Below are positions 14,953-22,817 of a stretch of 40,090 bases of DNA, in pieces (the first letter of the stretch is position 1; each line of letters opens with the position of its first letter). Position numbers and translations under genes: made by a program. The notes beneath the pieces are model-generated. The model ran no database searches. It saw only the letters and a program-made list of their open reading frames with translations, and had not been told where the DNA came from. This DNA comes from Clostridia bacterium (GTDB lineage Bacteria; Bacillota; Clostridia; Oscillospirales; UBA644). The stretch lies in contig JAFSAH010000049.1 of the NCBI GenBank assembly GCA_017441125.1, positions 1 through 40,090 of the forward strand, written 5' to 3'.

Positions 14953-17720
14953 GACCTTTAAAACTTATAATGTCCGCTTTCGGACCTTATGCCGGGGTTG
15001 AGGAAATAGATTTTGCTACCTTCGGAAGTTCCGGAATCTATCTTATAACGGGTGATACCGGCGCCGGAAAAACAACAATTTTTGATGCGATAACATTTGC
15101 ACTTTTCGGTAAAGCCAGCGGCGACAACAGGGAAAACGATATGCTCCGTTCAAAATATGCCGATGCAAAAACAAAAACTTTTGTTGAGCTTGATTTTGAA
15201 TATCGCGGAGAAACTTATAAAGTAACCCGCAATCCTTCCTATACCCGTCTGAAAGAACGTGGAGAAGGCGAAACAACACAGCAAGCGGAAGCAACTCTTA
15301 ATCTTCCGTCCGGAGATGTTGTTACAAAAAACGGAGACGTTACAAAAAAAATCGAAGAAATCATAGGTGTTGACTGCGATCAGTTTTCCCAGGTTGCAAT
15401 GATTTCCCAGGGAGCTTTCCGGGAACTTCTTCAGGCAAGCACCGAAGAACGCCAGAAAACTTTCCGCAAAATTTTCAAAACCGGTGATTATGAAAAACTT
15501 CAGGAAAAGCTTTCTAAAAAAGCAAACGAGGTAAGCAGGGAATGCAGTTCTGAAAACGATTCTATAAAGCAATCCATAAAAGACATTGAAATCGGAGAAG
15601 GTTCTTCTTACAAGGAAGAAGTGGAAAGTCTTAAAGAAAATTCTTTCCCTTCATGTTCGGAAGCAATTGAACTCCTGAAAAAAATAATTTCCGAAGATAC
15701 GGAGCTTAAAGAAAATATCGAGAAAACAAAAGACGAACTTTCCAAAAAGAAAGAGGTAATCATCAAAAAACTGGCGGAATCCGAAGCATACGATAATGCA
15801 AAACGCCAGTTGGATGGAAACACGGAAAAGCTTGAAAATGAAAAAATAAACCTCGAGGATTTTAAGACAAAACTTTCTGAAGCGGAAAATTCAAAACCGA
15901 GGCAAAAAGAAATATCCGAAACCATTGCGGTAATAAACGCTCTTTTGGAAGATTATGCAAAGCGCGATACCCTGATTTCCGAAAGAAAACGCGCCGAAGA
16001 GGAAAAACAGAATGAAGAAAACGCAAAGGAGAAGGCCGTTGCTGAACAGGAAAAATATAAAGCGGAATTCGATGAACTGAAAAAAGAATCCGAAATGCTC
16101 AAGGATTCTGCTGTTAATTTCGAAAAACTCGAGAACGCAAAAAGAGAACTCAATATCCGCAAAGAAAAATACGAAACGCTCATAACGGATATCAAAAATT
16201 ACAATCGGGAAAAAGAACTTCTCACCAAAAAACAGGATGCTTATGCTGAGGCTGCCAAAGAATGCGAACATCTTGGAAATGAATACAGCAGAAGAAACAG
16301 CGCTTTCCTTGATGAACAGGCCGGAATAATTGCTTCGAACCTTACCGACGGAATTCCTTGCCCCGTTTGCGGTTCTATTCACCACCCGAACCTTGCACAG
16401 CTTTCCGAAAACGCTCCGACAGAAGCGGAAGTTAAAGCATCAAAAAAACTTTATGAAGAGGCAAACAAAAAATCCTCTGAACTCAGTTTGGAGGCCGGAA
16501 AGCAAAACGGAATTGTTGAAACCGCTAAAAAGGCAATTGAAGACAAACTTTCCGAGCTTCTTTGCGGAATACTTTTTGAAGAAGCAGAATCTGCCACAAA
16601 AGAAAAAATCTGTGCTTTAAACGAAGAATTTGATGGTTTGGAAAAGCAATCACGTTCCGAAAAAGAAAACGCAGAAAGAAAAAAGGAACTTGACGAAAAT
16701 CTTATTCCGAAAGCAGAAAACACAGTTAAAGCGGCGGAAGAAAAATATCGCGAAGCTGATAAAAACATCGGAATGCTTTCTGAAAAAATAAAAAGCTTTA
16801 TTGAACAGACGGAAGATCTTAACAAAAAACTTGAATTCAAGGACAAAGCAGAGGCGGAAGCAAAAATCGAAGTTCTTGATGCTGAACGCCGGAAACTTGA
16901 AGAAACATATAATGCAGCAAAAAAAGAGTGTGATGATTGCCAGAACAGAATTTTCGTTCTTTCCGGAAGCATCGAACAGCTTGAAAAACAGCTTGAAAAA
17001 GCTCCGGATATCGGAACAGATGACCTTAAATCAGAACAGGGAAGAATTGAAGTTTCGCTTTCTGATGCCGAGGGTGATTTTGGTGCTGTAAATACCAGAA
17101 TCGCAATAAACGGTAAAATCCGGGATGAAATTTCTCATAAGTCGAAGAAAATTGAAGAACTTCGCGAAAAAGAATCCTGGCTCAGAGCGCTTTCCGATAC
17201 CGCAAACGGAAATCTTTCTCAGAAGAAAGAAAAAATCACACTTGAAACTTATATACAGACTTCCTATTTTGACAGAATACTTCGCCATGCGAATATACGT
17301 CTTCAAAAAATGTCCGGAGGACAGTATGATTTTGTCAGAAAAGAAAAAGCGGACCAGTTCAAATCCAAGTCCGGACTTGAACTGAACATCATCGACCACG
17401 TTAACGCGACGGAACGCAGCGTAAACACCCTTTCCGGCGGTGAATCCTTCCTTGCCTCCCTTGCGCTGGCGCTTGGACTTTCCGACGAGGTACAGATGTC
17501 CACAGGCATTCGCATAGATACTCTCTTCATTGATGAAGGATTCGGTTCCCTTGACCCGGAAGCTCTCCGTAAAGCATACAACACTCTTGCAAGCCTTACC
17601 GAAGGCAACCGCCTTATCGGAATAATTTCCCACGTTTCGGAACTTAAAGAACGCGTCGATAAACAAATCGTTGTCAAAAAAGATAAATCCGGCGGAAGCA
17701 GCGCAAAAGTCGTTGTTTAA
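14949..17720 (+). CDS. sbcC: SbcC, Rad50-type ATPase subunit
   Basis: 923 residues. The Walker A GDTGAGKTT is at 35-43 and a QGAFRELL Q-loop-like region at about 153. Two long coiled-coil arms flank the zinc hook CPVC (471-474). The ABC signature LSGGES is at 828-833 and the Walker B IDEGFGSLD includes D862 and E863. All catalytic elements are present, so the protein should power and gate the SbcD nuclease. It is somewhat shorter than E. coli SbcC (about 1050), mostly in the coiled coils. Last gene of the operon; a strong hairpin terminator follows 26 bases after the stop. Confidence 0.93.
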   Translation: MRPLKLIMSAFGPYAGVEEIDFATFGSSGIYLITGDTGAGKTTIFDAITFALFGKASGDNRENDMLRSKYADAKTKTFVELDFEYRGETYKVTRNPSYTRLKERGEGETTQQAEATLNLPSGDVVTKNGDVTKKIEEIIGVDCDQFSQVAMISQGAFRELLQASTEERQKTFRKIFKTGDYEKLQEKLSKKANEVSRECSSENDSIKQSIKDIEIGEGSSYKEEVESLKENSFPSCSEAIELLKKIISEDTELKENIEKTKDELSKKKEVIIKKLAESEAYDNAKRQLDGNTEKLENEKINLEDFKTKLSEAENSKPRQKEISETIAVINALLEDYAKRDTLISERKRAEEEKQNEENAKEKAVAEQEKYKAEFDELKKESEMLKDSAVNFEKLENAKRELNIRKEKYETLITDIKNYNREKELLTKKQDAYAEAAKECEHLGNEYSRRNSAFLDEQAGIIASNLTDGIPCPVCGSIHHPNLAQLSENAPTEAEVKASKKLYEEANKKSSELSLEAGKQNGIVETAKKAIEDKLSELLCGILFEEAESATKEKICALNEEFDGLEKQSRSEKENAERKKELDENLIPKAENTVKAAEEKYREADKNIGMLSEKIKSFIEQTEDLNKKLEFKDKAEAEAKIEVLDAERRKLEETYNAAKKECDDCQNRIFVLSGSIEQLEKQLEKAPDIGTDDLKSEQGRIEVSLSDAEGDFGAVNTRIAINGKIRDEISHKSKKIEELREKESWLRALSDTANGNLSQKKEKITLETYIQTSYFDRILRHANIRLQKMSGGQYDFVRKEKADQFKSKSGLELNIIDHVNATERSVNTLSGGESFLASLALALGLSDEVQMSTGIRIDTLFIDEGFGSLDPEALRKAYNTLASLTEGNRLIGIISHVSELKERVDKQIVVKKDKSGGSSAKVVV

Positions 17721-17746
17721 AACCGCATTAGCATCAAACAAAAAAG

Positions 17747-17772
17747 CCCCCGTGCTCAAATGAGCACGGGGG
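17747..17772. terminator. terminator between convergent genes (repeated element copy 2)
   Basis: A 12-base GC-rich stem (17747-17758 with 17761-17772) has a 2-base loop. A run of A lies on the left and TCTTGTT on the right, so termination is likely to be stronger for the minus-strand gene ending at 17785. The preceding 20 bases (17721-17740) equal 2441-2460 except for one base, and the first bases of the stem also match. Confidence 0.8.
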
Positions 17773-17784
17773 GTCTTGTTATCG

Positions 17785-20700
17785 TCATTCGACAATATAA
17801 TATACCTTTCTTCTTTCCTCAACTCTTCTGATTTTTCCGGATATATAAAGTCGTCTGAGATTATCAGAAAACAAAAAACTGTTTTCAATTCCAAGGTTTT
17901 CAGCAATCTCTGGCACGGTGAAATATGTGCCTTTGTTCAGGCAAAGAAAAGCATATGCTGCTTCCGATAATGCCTCGCTTGATAATCTTGGCACCTTCGG
18001 TTCTTTAGGAAGCAAAGTTCCGCTTTTATCAAGATCGATATTCTTTGCATACTTGCCAACATTTGCCGGAATCATTTTTTTAGCGGCCTCGAACTTTTCT
18101 TTAGCTTCGGCTATTTTTTTGTTTTCATCTGTTATGTTACGTTCGAGAGTATTAATCTCTTTTTTCTTTTCACTTTTTTCGCCGAATGCAAAAAAGCCCA
18201 GATGTTCCAATTCGTTTTTTAATGTTCTTATCTGTTTTTCATAACCATCGATTCTTTTTTGGGATTTGCTTACTTCTGAATCACGTTTCTGTTCAAGTTC
18301 TTTTTCAAGTTCCTCACTCTTTTTGGAAATCATTTTTTCTTTCCAGGCTTCACGCTTTTCCTGTGCTTCTGCAAATGCCGCTTCCCATTCTTTATGTTCC
18401 TTTATTCTTTTTACAAAAGTTCTAGCTTCTTCCTGTAATTTCCGCTCGTGTTCCTCTCTCTCCAAACGGCGTCTTTCTTCTTCCTTACGTCTTTCTTTTT
18501 CAGCCTTGCGAGCTTTTTCCTCCCGAATACGCTTTTCTTCTTCTCGACGCTTTTTTTCCAAAAGACGTTCTTCTTGGCGTTTTTCCTCCAAAAGAAGTTT
18601 TTCTTCCCGCTTCTTTATTATTTGTTTTTCATTCTTTTCGGAATTTTCGGACGGTCCTTTATACTCATCCGACATCATAAACCAAAAGTCATTTTCGCTC
18701 AAAGCTTTTATCGATTTACCTTTGGCTTGATTGAGTTCTATCGCGCGTTTTACTTTATTTGTATTTCCGGAACTGTTATCGCCGATTATTATATAATCTG
18801 TTGCAAGAACTGTTGTGCTTTTGATTTCTCCGCCATTTTGTAAAATGTAATTTTCCATTATATCATAATAGAAAATTTCGGTAAGCACAAAAATTTTACC
18901 TTTAATCAATGGCTTTTTTGTACACTGTCCTATTTTTTGTATAGTGTCTTTTACTTCGGGTGCGGTTTTAATTTTAGACGGAGAAATTCTTCCTTTGCTG
19001 TCTACTTTTGGAGAATTGTCAACAAAATCATCTTCTGAATCTTCGTTATCTTCATCATAGAGTTTATTTTTGTAGTTCTCAAGTAACTCTTGGCGTCTGC
19101 TTTCGTAATCTTCAAGCAATTCCTGTGCTTCTTCGTCACCGGAATCAGCAAGATCAATTACAAAATCCATATATTCCGTTACATTTTTCAGATTACCGTA
19201 ATATTCGTCAACATCGGCCTCGATTATCATTCCGGGTTGACCTGCTTTTTTGCCGTCTACTTTGACTATGTCGCCGATTTTAAGGTAACCGTATCCTCTG
19301 TAAACGTAAGAACGGTTATCCGCAAATTTTACTTTGACGTTTCTGTAATAATATCCCGGACGTTCGGACGCCTTTACCCATTTGTCGCTTTCCTTGCCAT
19401 TAACAACATATTCTTCGAATTTTTTTGCAAAAACCGCAGAGGCAATATCTTTAATAACTTTGTTTTTTATGTCATCGCTGCATTCATAAAATTCAACATA
19501 AGGGATGCCCGCCGATTTGCATGCTTTTCTGATATTTCTGAATTCTTCCATTTTTTCAAAAAGACCGTTTGTCACCCGAACAACAGCTTTTATGTCATCT
19601 TTTTTATAAAGAACAAACGTTGCTTTCGCACAAGGTTTTTTGAAATCCGGGGCGAATTTTTCCGAAGGAACATTCTCTTCAATTTTAAATTCTTTAAATT
19701 CTTCAAAAATTATTTTTCTGAAGAACTCAAGATTAATAAGAGTGGGTTCCGGTGGAACATATTCTTTAAATGCAAGCTGCTTTTTACCGTCTTTTTCAAA
19801 AACATAATCAACAGTATTCCATTCTTCTTCAAACGGGAAATTATATACCACAGTTTCCCGGTCACCGGTTTGTATATAGTCAAAAGATTCACGGTAATGC
19901 TTGATGTCCGGATGGCAATCATAGAACCACTGCCGATCCGCTTTAGGATCGAAGCCCCCGATAAATTTACTTGATGTAACAAAAGGATACCCGGAAGCAG
20001 AATAGACCGCCTTAACATCCCACATTTTAAAATCGTAGAAAAAAGCAATCATCTTAAGATTCGGAAAGGTTTTCAGTATATCTTCGGCAAATCCGGGTCG
20101 GACTTCAAAAATGCCTTCAATATCAGTCGCACATTTTCTTTCTTTCATACCTTTTTTGTCAAGGTATTCGATTGCCGCATCAATCTCATTTTCAAGTCCC
20201 CGGAAAACAGGGTTACAGAACTTTTTATTATCGTTTTCGATATAAAAAATATCGTACCCGTCAAAATAATTCTTATTATTTTTCGGATCATAATCCGTAA
20301 TTTCAAAAAGTTCTTCGATAGGCTTGTTCTCTGTTTTAATGGGAACACCGTTTTTATAGCAAATATGTTTTGGATCCATTTCTTTTACATTCACCTTTGT
20401 GTTGCGGATTATATATTTGGTTTTGCTGACAGGATATGGAGCATCCATTCCGAGGCATTTTGTTACATTAGAAACTTCTTTTACGCATTCTCCGCCCCAA
20501 CCGAAATCAACAAAAACAAGATCTCCGACTTTTACTTCATCTTCCGATTTTGCAATATAGTTCCATCCTTTCCCGTCAACAGTAATGGAACAATATATGT
20601 ATTCTTTAAGTTCCCATTCTTCCGTTTTTAAAATATGATTTCGTTTGTAAAAATTTTCTGCTTTGTTTTCAATATTTTCTCGGATATATTTATTCATTTT

Positions 20701-21468
20701 TCTGATTGGAATATCCGGATTCTGTTCTGCAAGTTCTGCAAGGTTTGCAGGAAGAATATCTTTGTTTTCATAAACTTTTTTTAGCTCACAAAGATATTTT
20801 TCAAAATCCTCCGGGGAAGAAACCATCGCTTCAGAAGGCCTTTCTTTTTTACAAAGCAAACCGTTTTCTATAAGGATTTTTGCTGCAGTTTCTCCGCATT
20901 GTTTGGCAACAAGGTTGGAAAAACCGGAATTAACGATATCTCTGTTGTCATTTATTAATTCATTGATCGTTTCCGGAGGTTTTTTATCGGAATAACGCTT
21001 TTTCAGCTCGGCGATTATATCATCAATTGAGCCGCTGCTTCCTTTAAGTATGCCAATCTTTATGAGGTAATCTTTAAGAGACGTTCCGAAAAGTTCCGTT
21101 GCATTATTTGCCATAGTTTTTAAAGATGGTGCAAGATCCGGGTTTGCTTTTTCAAGGTCACCAACTTTGCTGAATTTGGGACCATCCGGATAGCGTTTTT
21201 TCAGTTCTTCAATAATAGCGGCATAATCGTTGCTTTTCGGGCGGCCGGTGATATTGCGTTCAACGGTAAAACCATAGGCATTAAGGAAACTGTCACCATC
21301 CGGATAACCCAGTTCGCGATAAAGAAAAGTTACTTTCTCTGCCCATTTTTTGTGGTCACGCTGAAGGTTACGAACAATTCCGTCGGGATATGTTGCTTTG
21401 AGATCATTCAGAAGGTTGTTGAGTTTTGTCTTTACGTTCAGCGGTTCATTACCCTTTGCTATCGGCAT
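17785..21468 (-). CDS. large multidomain protein: repeats, barrels, DUF2726-like, BRCT-like, coiled coil, wHTH-like
   Basis: The start at 21468 (MPIAKGNEP) has AGGAAG eight bases upstream; a GTG nine bases earlier is less likely. Visible parts of about 1227 residues: four helical N-terminal repeats of 60-90 residues, each with a LKKRYPDG-like motif (to about 230); two short beta-rich VKVGDLVFVDFG / LKIGDIVKVDG barrels (about 285-355 and 705-755); a segment at about 590-680 resembling DUF2726 (FVLYKKDDIKAVVRV..., ACKSAGIPYVEFYE) without convincing catalytic acids; an acidic stretch (about 815); a BRCT-like domain (about 850-935, KGKIFVLTE... DYIIIGDN); a long Glu/Arg/Lys coiled coil (about 950-1110); and a winged-helix-like end. 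It appears to be a DNA-binding or DNA-end recognition scaffold. I know no close family. Confidence 0.6.
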   Translation of the reverse strand: MPIAKGNEPLNVKTKLNNLLNDLKATYPDGIVRNLQRDHKKWAEKVTFLYRELGYPDGDSFLNAYGFTVERNITGRPKSNDYAAIIEELKKRYPDGPKFSKVGDLEKANPDLAPSLKTMANNATELFGTSLKDYLIKIGILKGSSGSIDDIIAELKKRYSDKKPPETINELINDNRDIVNSGFSNLVAKQCGETAAKILIENGLLCKKERPSEAMVSSPEDFEKYLCELKKVYENKDILPANLAELAEQNPDIPIRKMNKYIRENIENKAENFYKRNHILKTEEWELKEYIYCSITVDGKGWNYIAKSEDEVKVGDLVFVDFGWGGECVKEVSNVTKCLGMDAPYPVSKTKYIIRNTKVNVKEMDPKHICYKNGVPIKTENKPIEELFEITDYDPKNNKNYFDGYDIFYIENDNKKFCNPVFRGLENEIDAAIEYLDKKGMKERKCATDIEGIFEVRPGFAEDILKTFPNLKMIAFFYDFKMWDVKAVYSASGYPFVTSSKFIGGFDPKADRQWFYDCHPDIKHYRESFDYIQTGDRETVVYNFPFEEEWNTVDYVFEKDGKKQLAFKEYVPPEPTLINLEFFRKIIFEEFKEFKIEENVPSEKFAPDFKKPCAKATFVLYKKDDIKAVVRVTNGLFEKMEEFRNIRKACKSAGIPYVEFYECSDDIKNKVIKDIASAVFAKKFEEYVVNGKESDKWVKASERPGYYYRNVKVKFADNRSYVYRGYGYLKIGDIVKVDGKKAGQPGMIIEADVDEYYGNLKNVTEYMDFVIDLADSGDEEAQELLEDYESRRQELLENYKNKLYDEDNEDSEDDFVDNSPKVDSKGRISPSKIKTAPEVKDTIQKIGQCTKKPLIKGKIFVLTEIFYYDIMENYILQNGGEIKSTTVLATDYIIIGDNSSGNTNKVKRAIELNQAKGKSIKALSENDFWFMMSDEYKGPSENSEKNEKQIIKKREEKLLLEEKRQEERLLEKKRREEEKRIREEKARKAEKERRKEEERRRLEREEHERKLQEEARTFVKRIKEHKEWEAAFAEAQEKREAWKEKMISKKSEELEKELEQKRDSEVSKSQKRIDGYEKQIRTLKNELEHLGFFAFGEKSEKKKEINTLERNITDENKKIAEAKEKFEAAKKMIPANVGKYAKNIDLDKSGTLLPKEPKVPRLSSEALSEAAYAFLCLNKGTYFTVPEIAENLGIENSFLFSDNLRRLYISGKIRRVEERRKVYYIVE

Positions 21469-21483
21469 TATATCCACTTCCTT

Positions 21484-21705
21484 TTATCTTTTTAGTCTTC
21501 TTTCAAGTCTGTCTATGTCTGCCTGTGTGAAATTTTCGGAATCAATACAGCACTTCATGCAGGCGCGTTCAAAAACGGTGTTATCAACGTAAGAAACGTC
21601 CATGTTCTCAATTTCTCTTGCGACCCGCTCTATGTGGTCATCGCGGATTCCGTTGTAACCCGCTTCGTCAATAAGTCCAAGCTGCCAGCCGTCGAACATT
21701 CTCAT
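21484..21705 (-). CDS. small protein of unknown function, upstream of the BRCT protein
   Basis: 73 residues, MRMFDGWQLGLIDEAGYN..., with an AGGGAG ribosome site. It has two helical stretches and two close cysteines (ACMKCC at about 48-53). It is the first gene of a two-gene minus-strand operon, ending 15 bases before the next start. No family recognised; the position suggests a regulator or small partner of the large protein. Confidence 0.55.
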   Translation of the reverse strand: MRMFDGWQLGLIDEAGYNGIRDDHIERVAREIENMDVSYVDNTVFERACMKCCIDSENFTQADIDRLERRLKR

Positions 21706-21731
21706 GCACTCCCTTGCTTTAATCTGATTCC

Positions 21732-21759
21732 ATTATATAACTTTAATTTAAATAATCAA
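21732..21759 (-). promoter_or_regulatory. promoter of the minus-strand BRCT operon
   Basis: Read on the minus strand, TTGATT (21759-21754), a 16-base spacer and TATAAT (21737-21732) precede the 73-aa gene by about 26 bases. It is divergent from the LRR operon promoter at 21881, about 120 bases away. Confidence 0.65.
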
Positions 21760-21807
21760 TAAACGAACTGCATAATTGGAGAGGAAAAGAAAAACAAAAT
21801 GTTATCG

Positions 21808-21909
21808 GTGCGATTTTGGAACAAATTTATGTATATTTTCGACAAATTCCTCTAAAAATGGCGATGAACCGACAGCATAGTTTACAATCAAAAGCAAAAA
21901 GTCTATAAT
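21808..21909 (+). promoter_or_regulatory. promoter region of the second LRR operon, homologous to that at 2852
   Basis: TTTACA at 21881-21886, a 17-base spacer, and TATAAT at 21904-21909. The block 21873-21895 is identical over 23 bases to 2918-2940, and the upstream 65 bases align colinearly with many matches (GTGC..TTTTGG.ACA, TTTTC.ACAAA). The two operons therefore seem to share a regulator or at least a recently copied promoter. Confidence 0.8.
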
Positions 21910-21947
21910 ATTCGTATACTAATATAACTCAGAAAAGTGTGGCTGCG

Positions 21948-22805
21948 ATGACTTATTTTGATGAATACGAAAACCTTGTTTTTACAAATTCCGTTGATAA
22001 ATCCGATCCGGAATGGAGGAATTTTATCGCCTCAATAAAGCGAAGAAAAAGGCACTTTGCGGAGCTTCTTGTTCTTGAAAAAAGCGGGGAGAAGATGAAG
22101 AATTTTCTTTTACTTTGGAAAAAAGTTTCGCTCGATGACATAAACGAGTATCTTGAGATGAGCACGAAAAATGATGCCGGCGAAGTTACAGCTGTTTTAC
22201 TCGAATACAAACGGGAAAACTATTCCGACGAAAAAATCGAAAAACATGAAAACGAGAAAGCGGAAAAAGCTCTTGGCACAAAGGAACTTTCCCTTGCGGA
22301 CTGGCGGAAAACTTACAGAGTAAGAATAGAAAACGACGAAGCTGTAATCTCAAAATATAAAGGCTGTGATTCTTATGTGGAAATTCCCGCTTTTATCGGT
22401 AAAAACAAAGTAATAAAGATTGGTGAGCAGGCTTTTAACTGCAATCAGGAAATTGAAAGCGTAACCGTTCCGGAAGGTGTTAACGAGATAGAATTTTATG
22501 CTTTTTCAAAATGCAAAAACCTGAAAAACGTCACTATTCCCGAAACGGTTACAAAAATGGGGTTCGGAATCTTTTTCGGCTGCACAAATCTTGAAAAAAT
22601 CACCTTGCCGGAATATCTTGAAGAAATTTCACAATGCACCTTTGATAAATGTCCGAATCTGAAAGAAGTTCATATCCGCGGAAAAAACACGAAAATTCAT
22701 TGGCATAATTTCAAAGGATCGAAGGATTTTACAATTTATGCTCCGGAAGGAAGCATTGCCGAAGATTTTGCATTAAAGCACAAAATATCTTTCATTGCAG
22801 AATAA
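21948..22805 (+). CDS. LRR protein 6: helical module plus one LRR block
   Basis: 285 residues from ATG 21948 (MTYFDEYENLVF); a GTG at 21939 in frame is an alternative and the ribosome site is weak for both. It lacks the usual N-cap and starts directly with a helical region ending LLEYKRENYS (about 75-86). The LGTKELSLADWRKTYRV linker and a block of LRR_5 repeats follow (about 145-255), then the tail IYAPEGSIAEDFALKH. It is equivalent to the second half of LRR 2 and LRR 5, so it looks like a 5'-truncated or modular relative. First gene of the second LRR operon. Confidence 0.78.
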   Translation: MTYFDEYENLVFTNSVDKSDPEWRNFIASIKRRKRHFAELLVLEKSGEKMKNFLLLWKKVSLDDINEYLEMSTKNDAGEVTAVLLEYKRENYSDEKIEKHENEKAEKALGTKELSLADWRKTYRVRIENDEAVISKYKGCDSYVEIPAFIGKNKVIKIGEQAFNCNQEIESVTVPEGVNEIEFYAFSKCKNLKNVTIPETVTKMGFGIFFGCTNLEKITLPEYLEEISQCTFDKCPNLKEVHIRGKNTKIHWHNFKGSKDFTIYAPEGSIAEDFALKHKISFIAE

Positions 22806-22817
22806 GGAGGAATAAAG

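Noticed and set aside
17031..17906. 291-aa minus-strand ORF over the end of sbcC
   Set aside because: It overlaps essential SbcC motifs and runs through the terminator; composition is typical of a shadow frame.
19090..19974. 294-aa plus-strand ORF inside the BRCT protein gene
   Set aside because: Phe-rich antisense shadow with no ribosome site.
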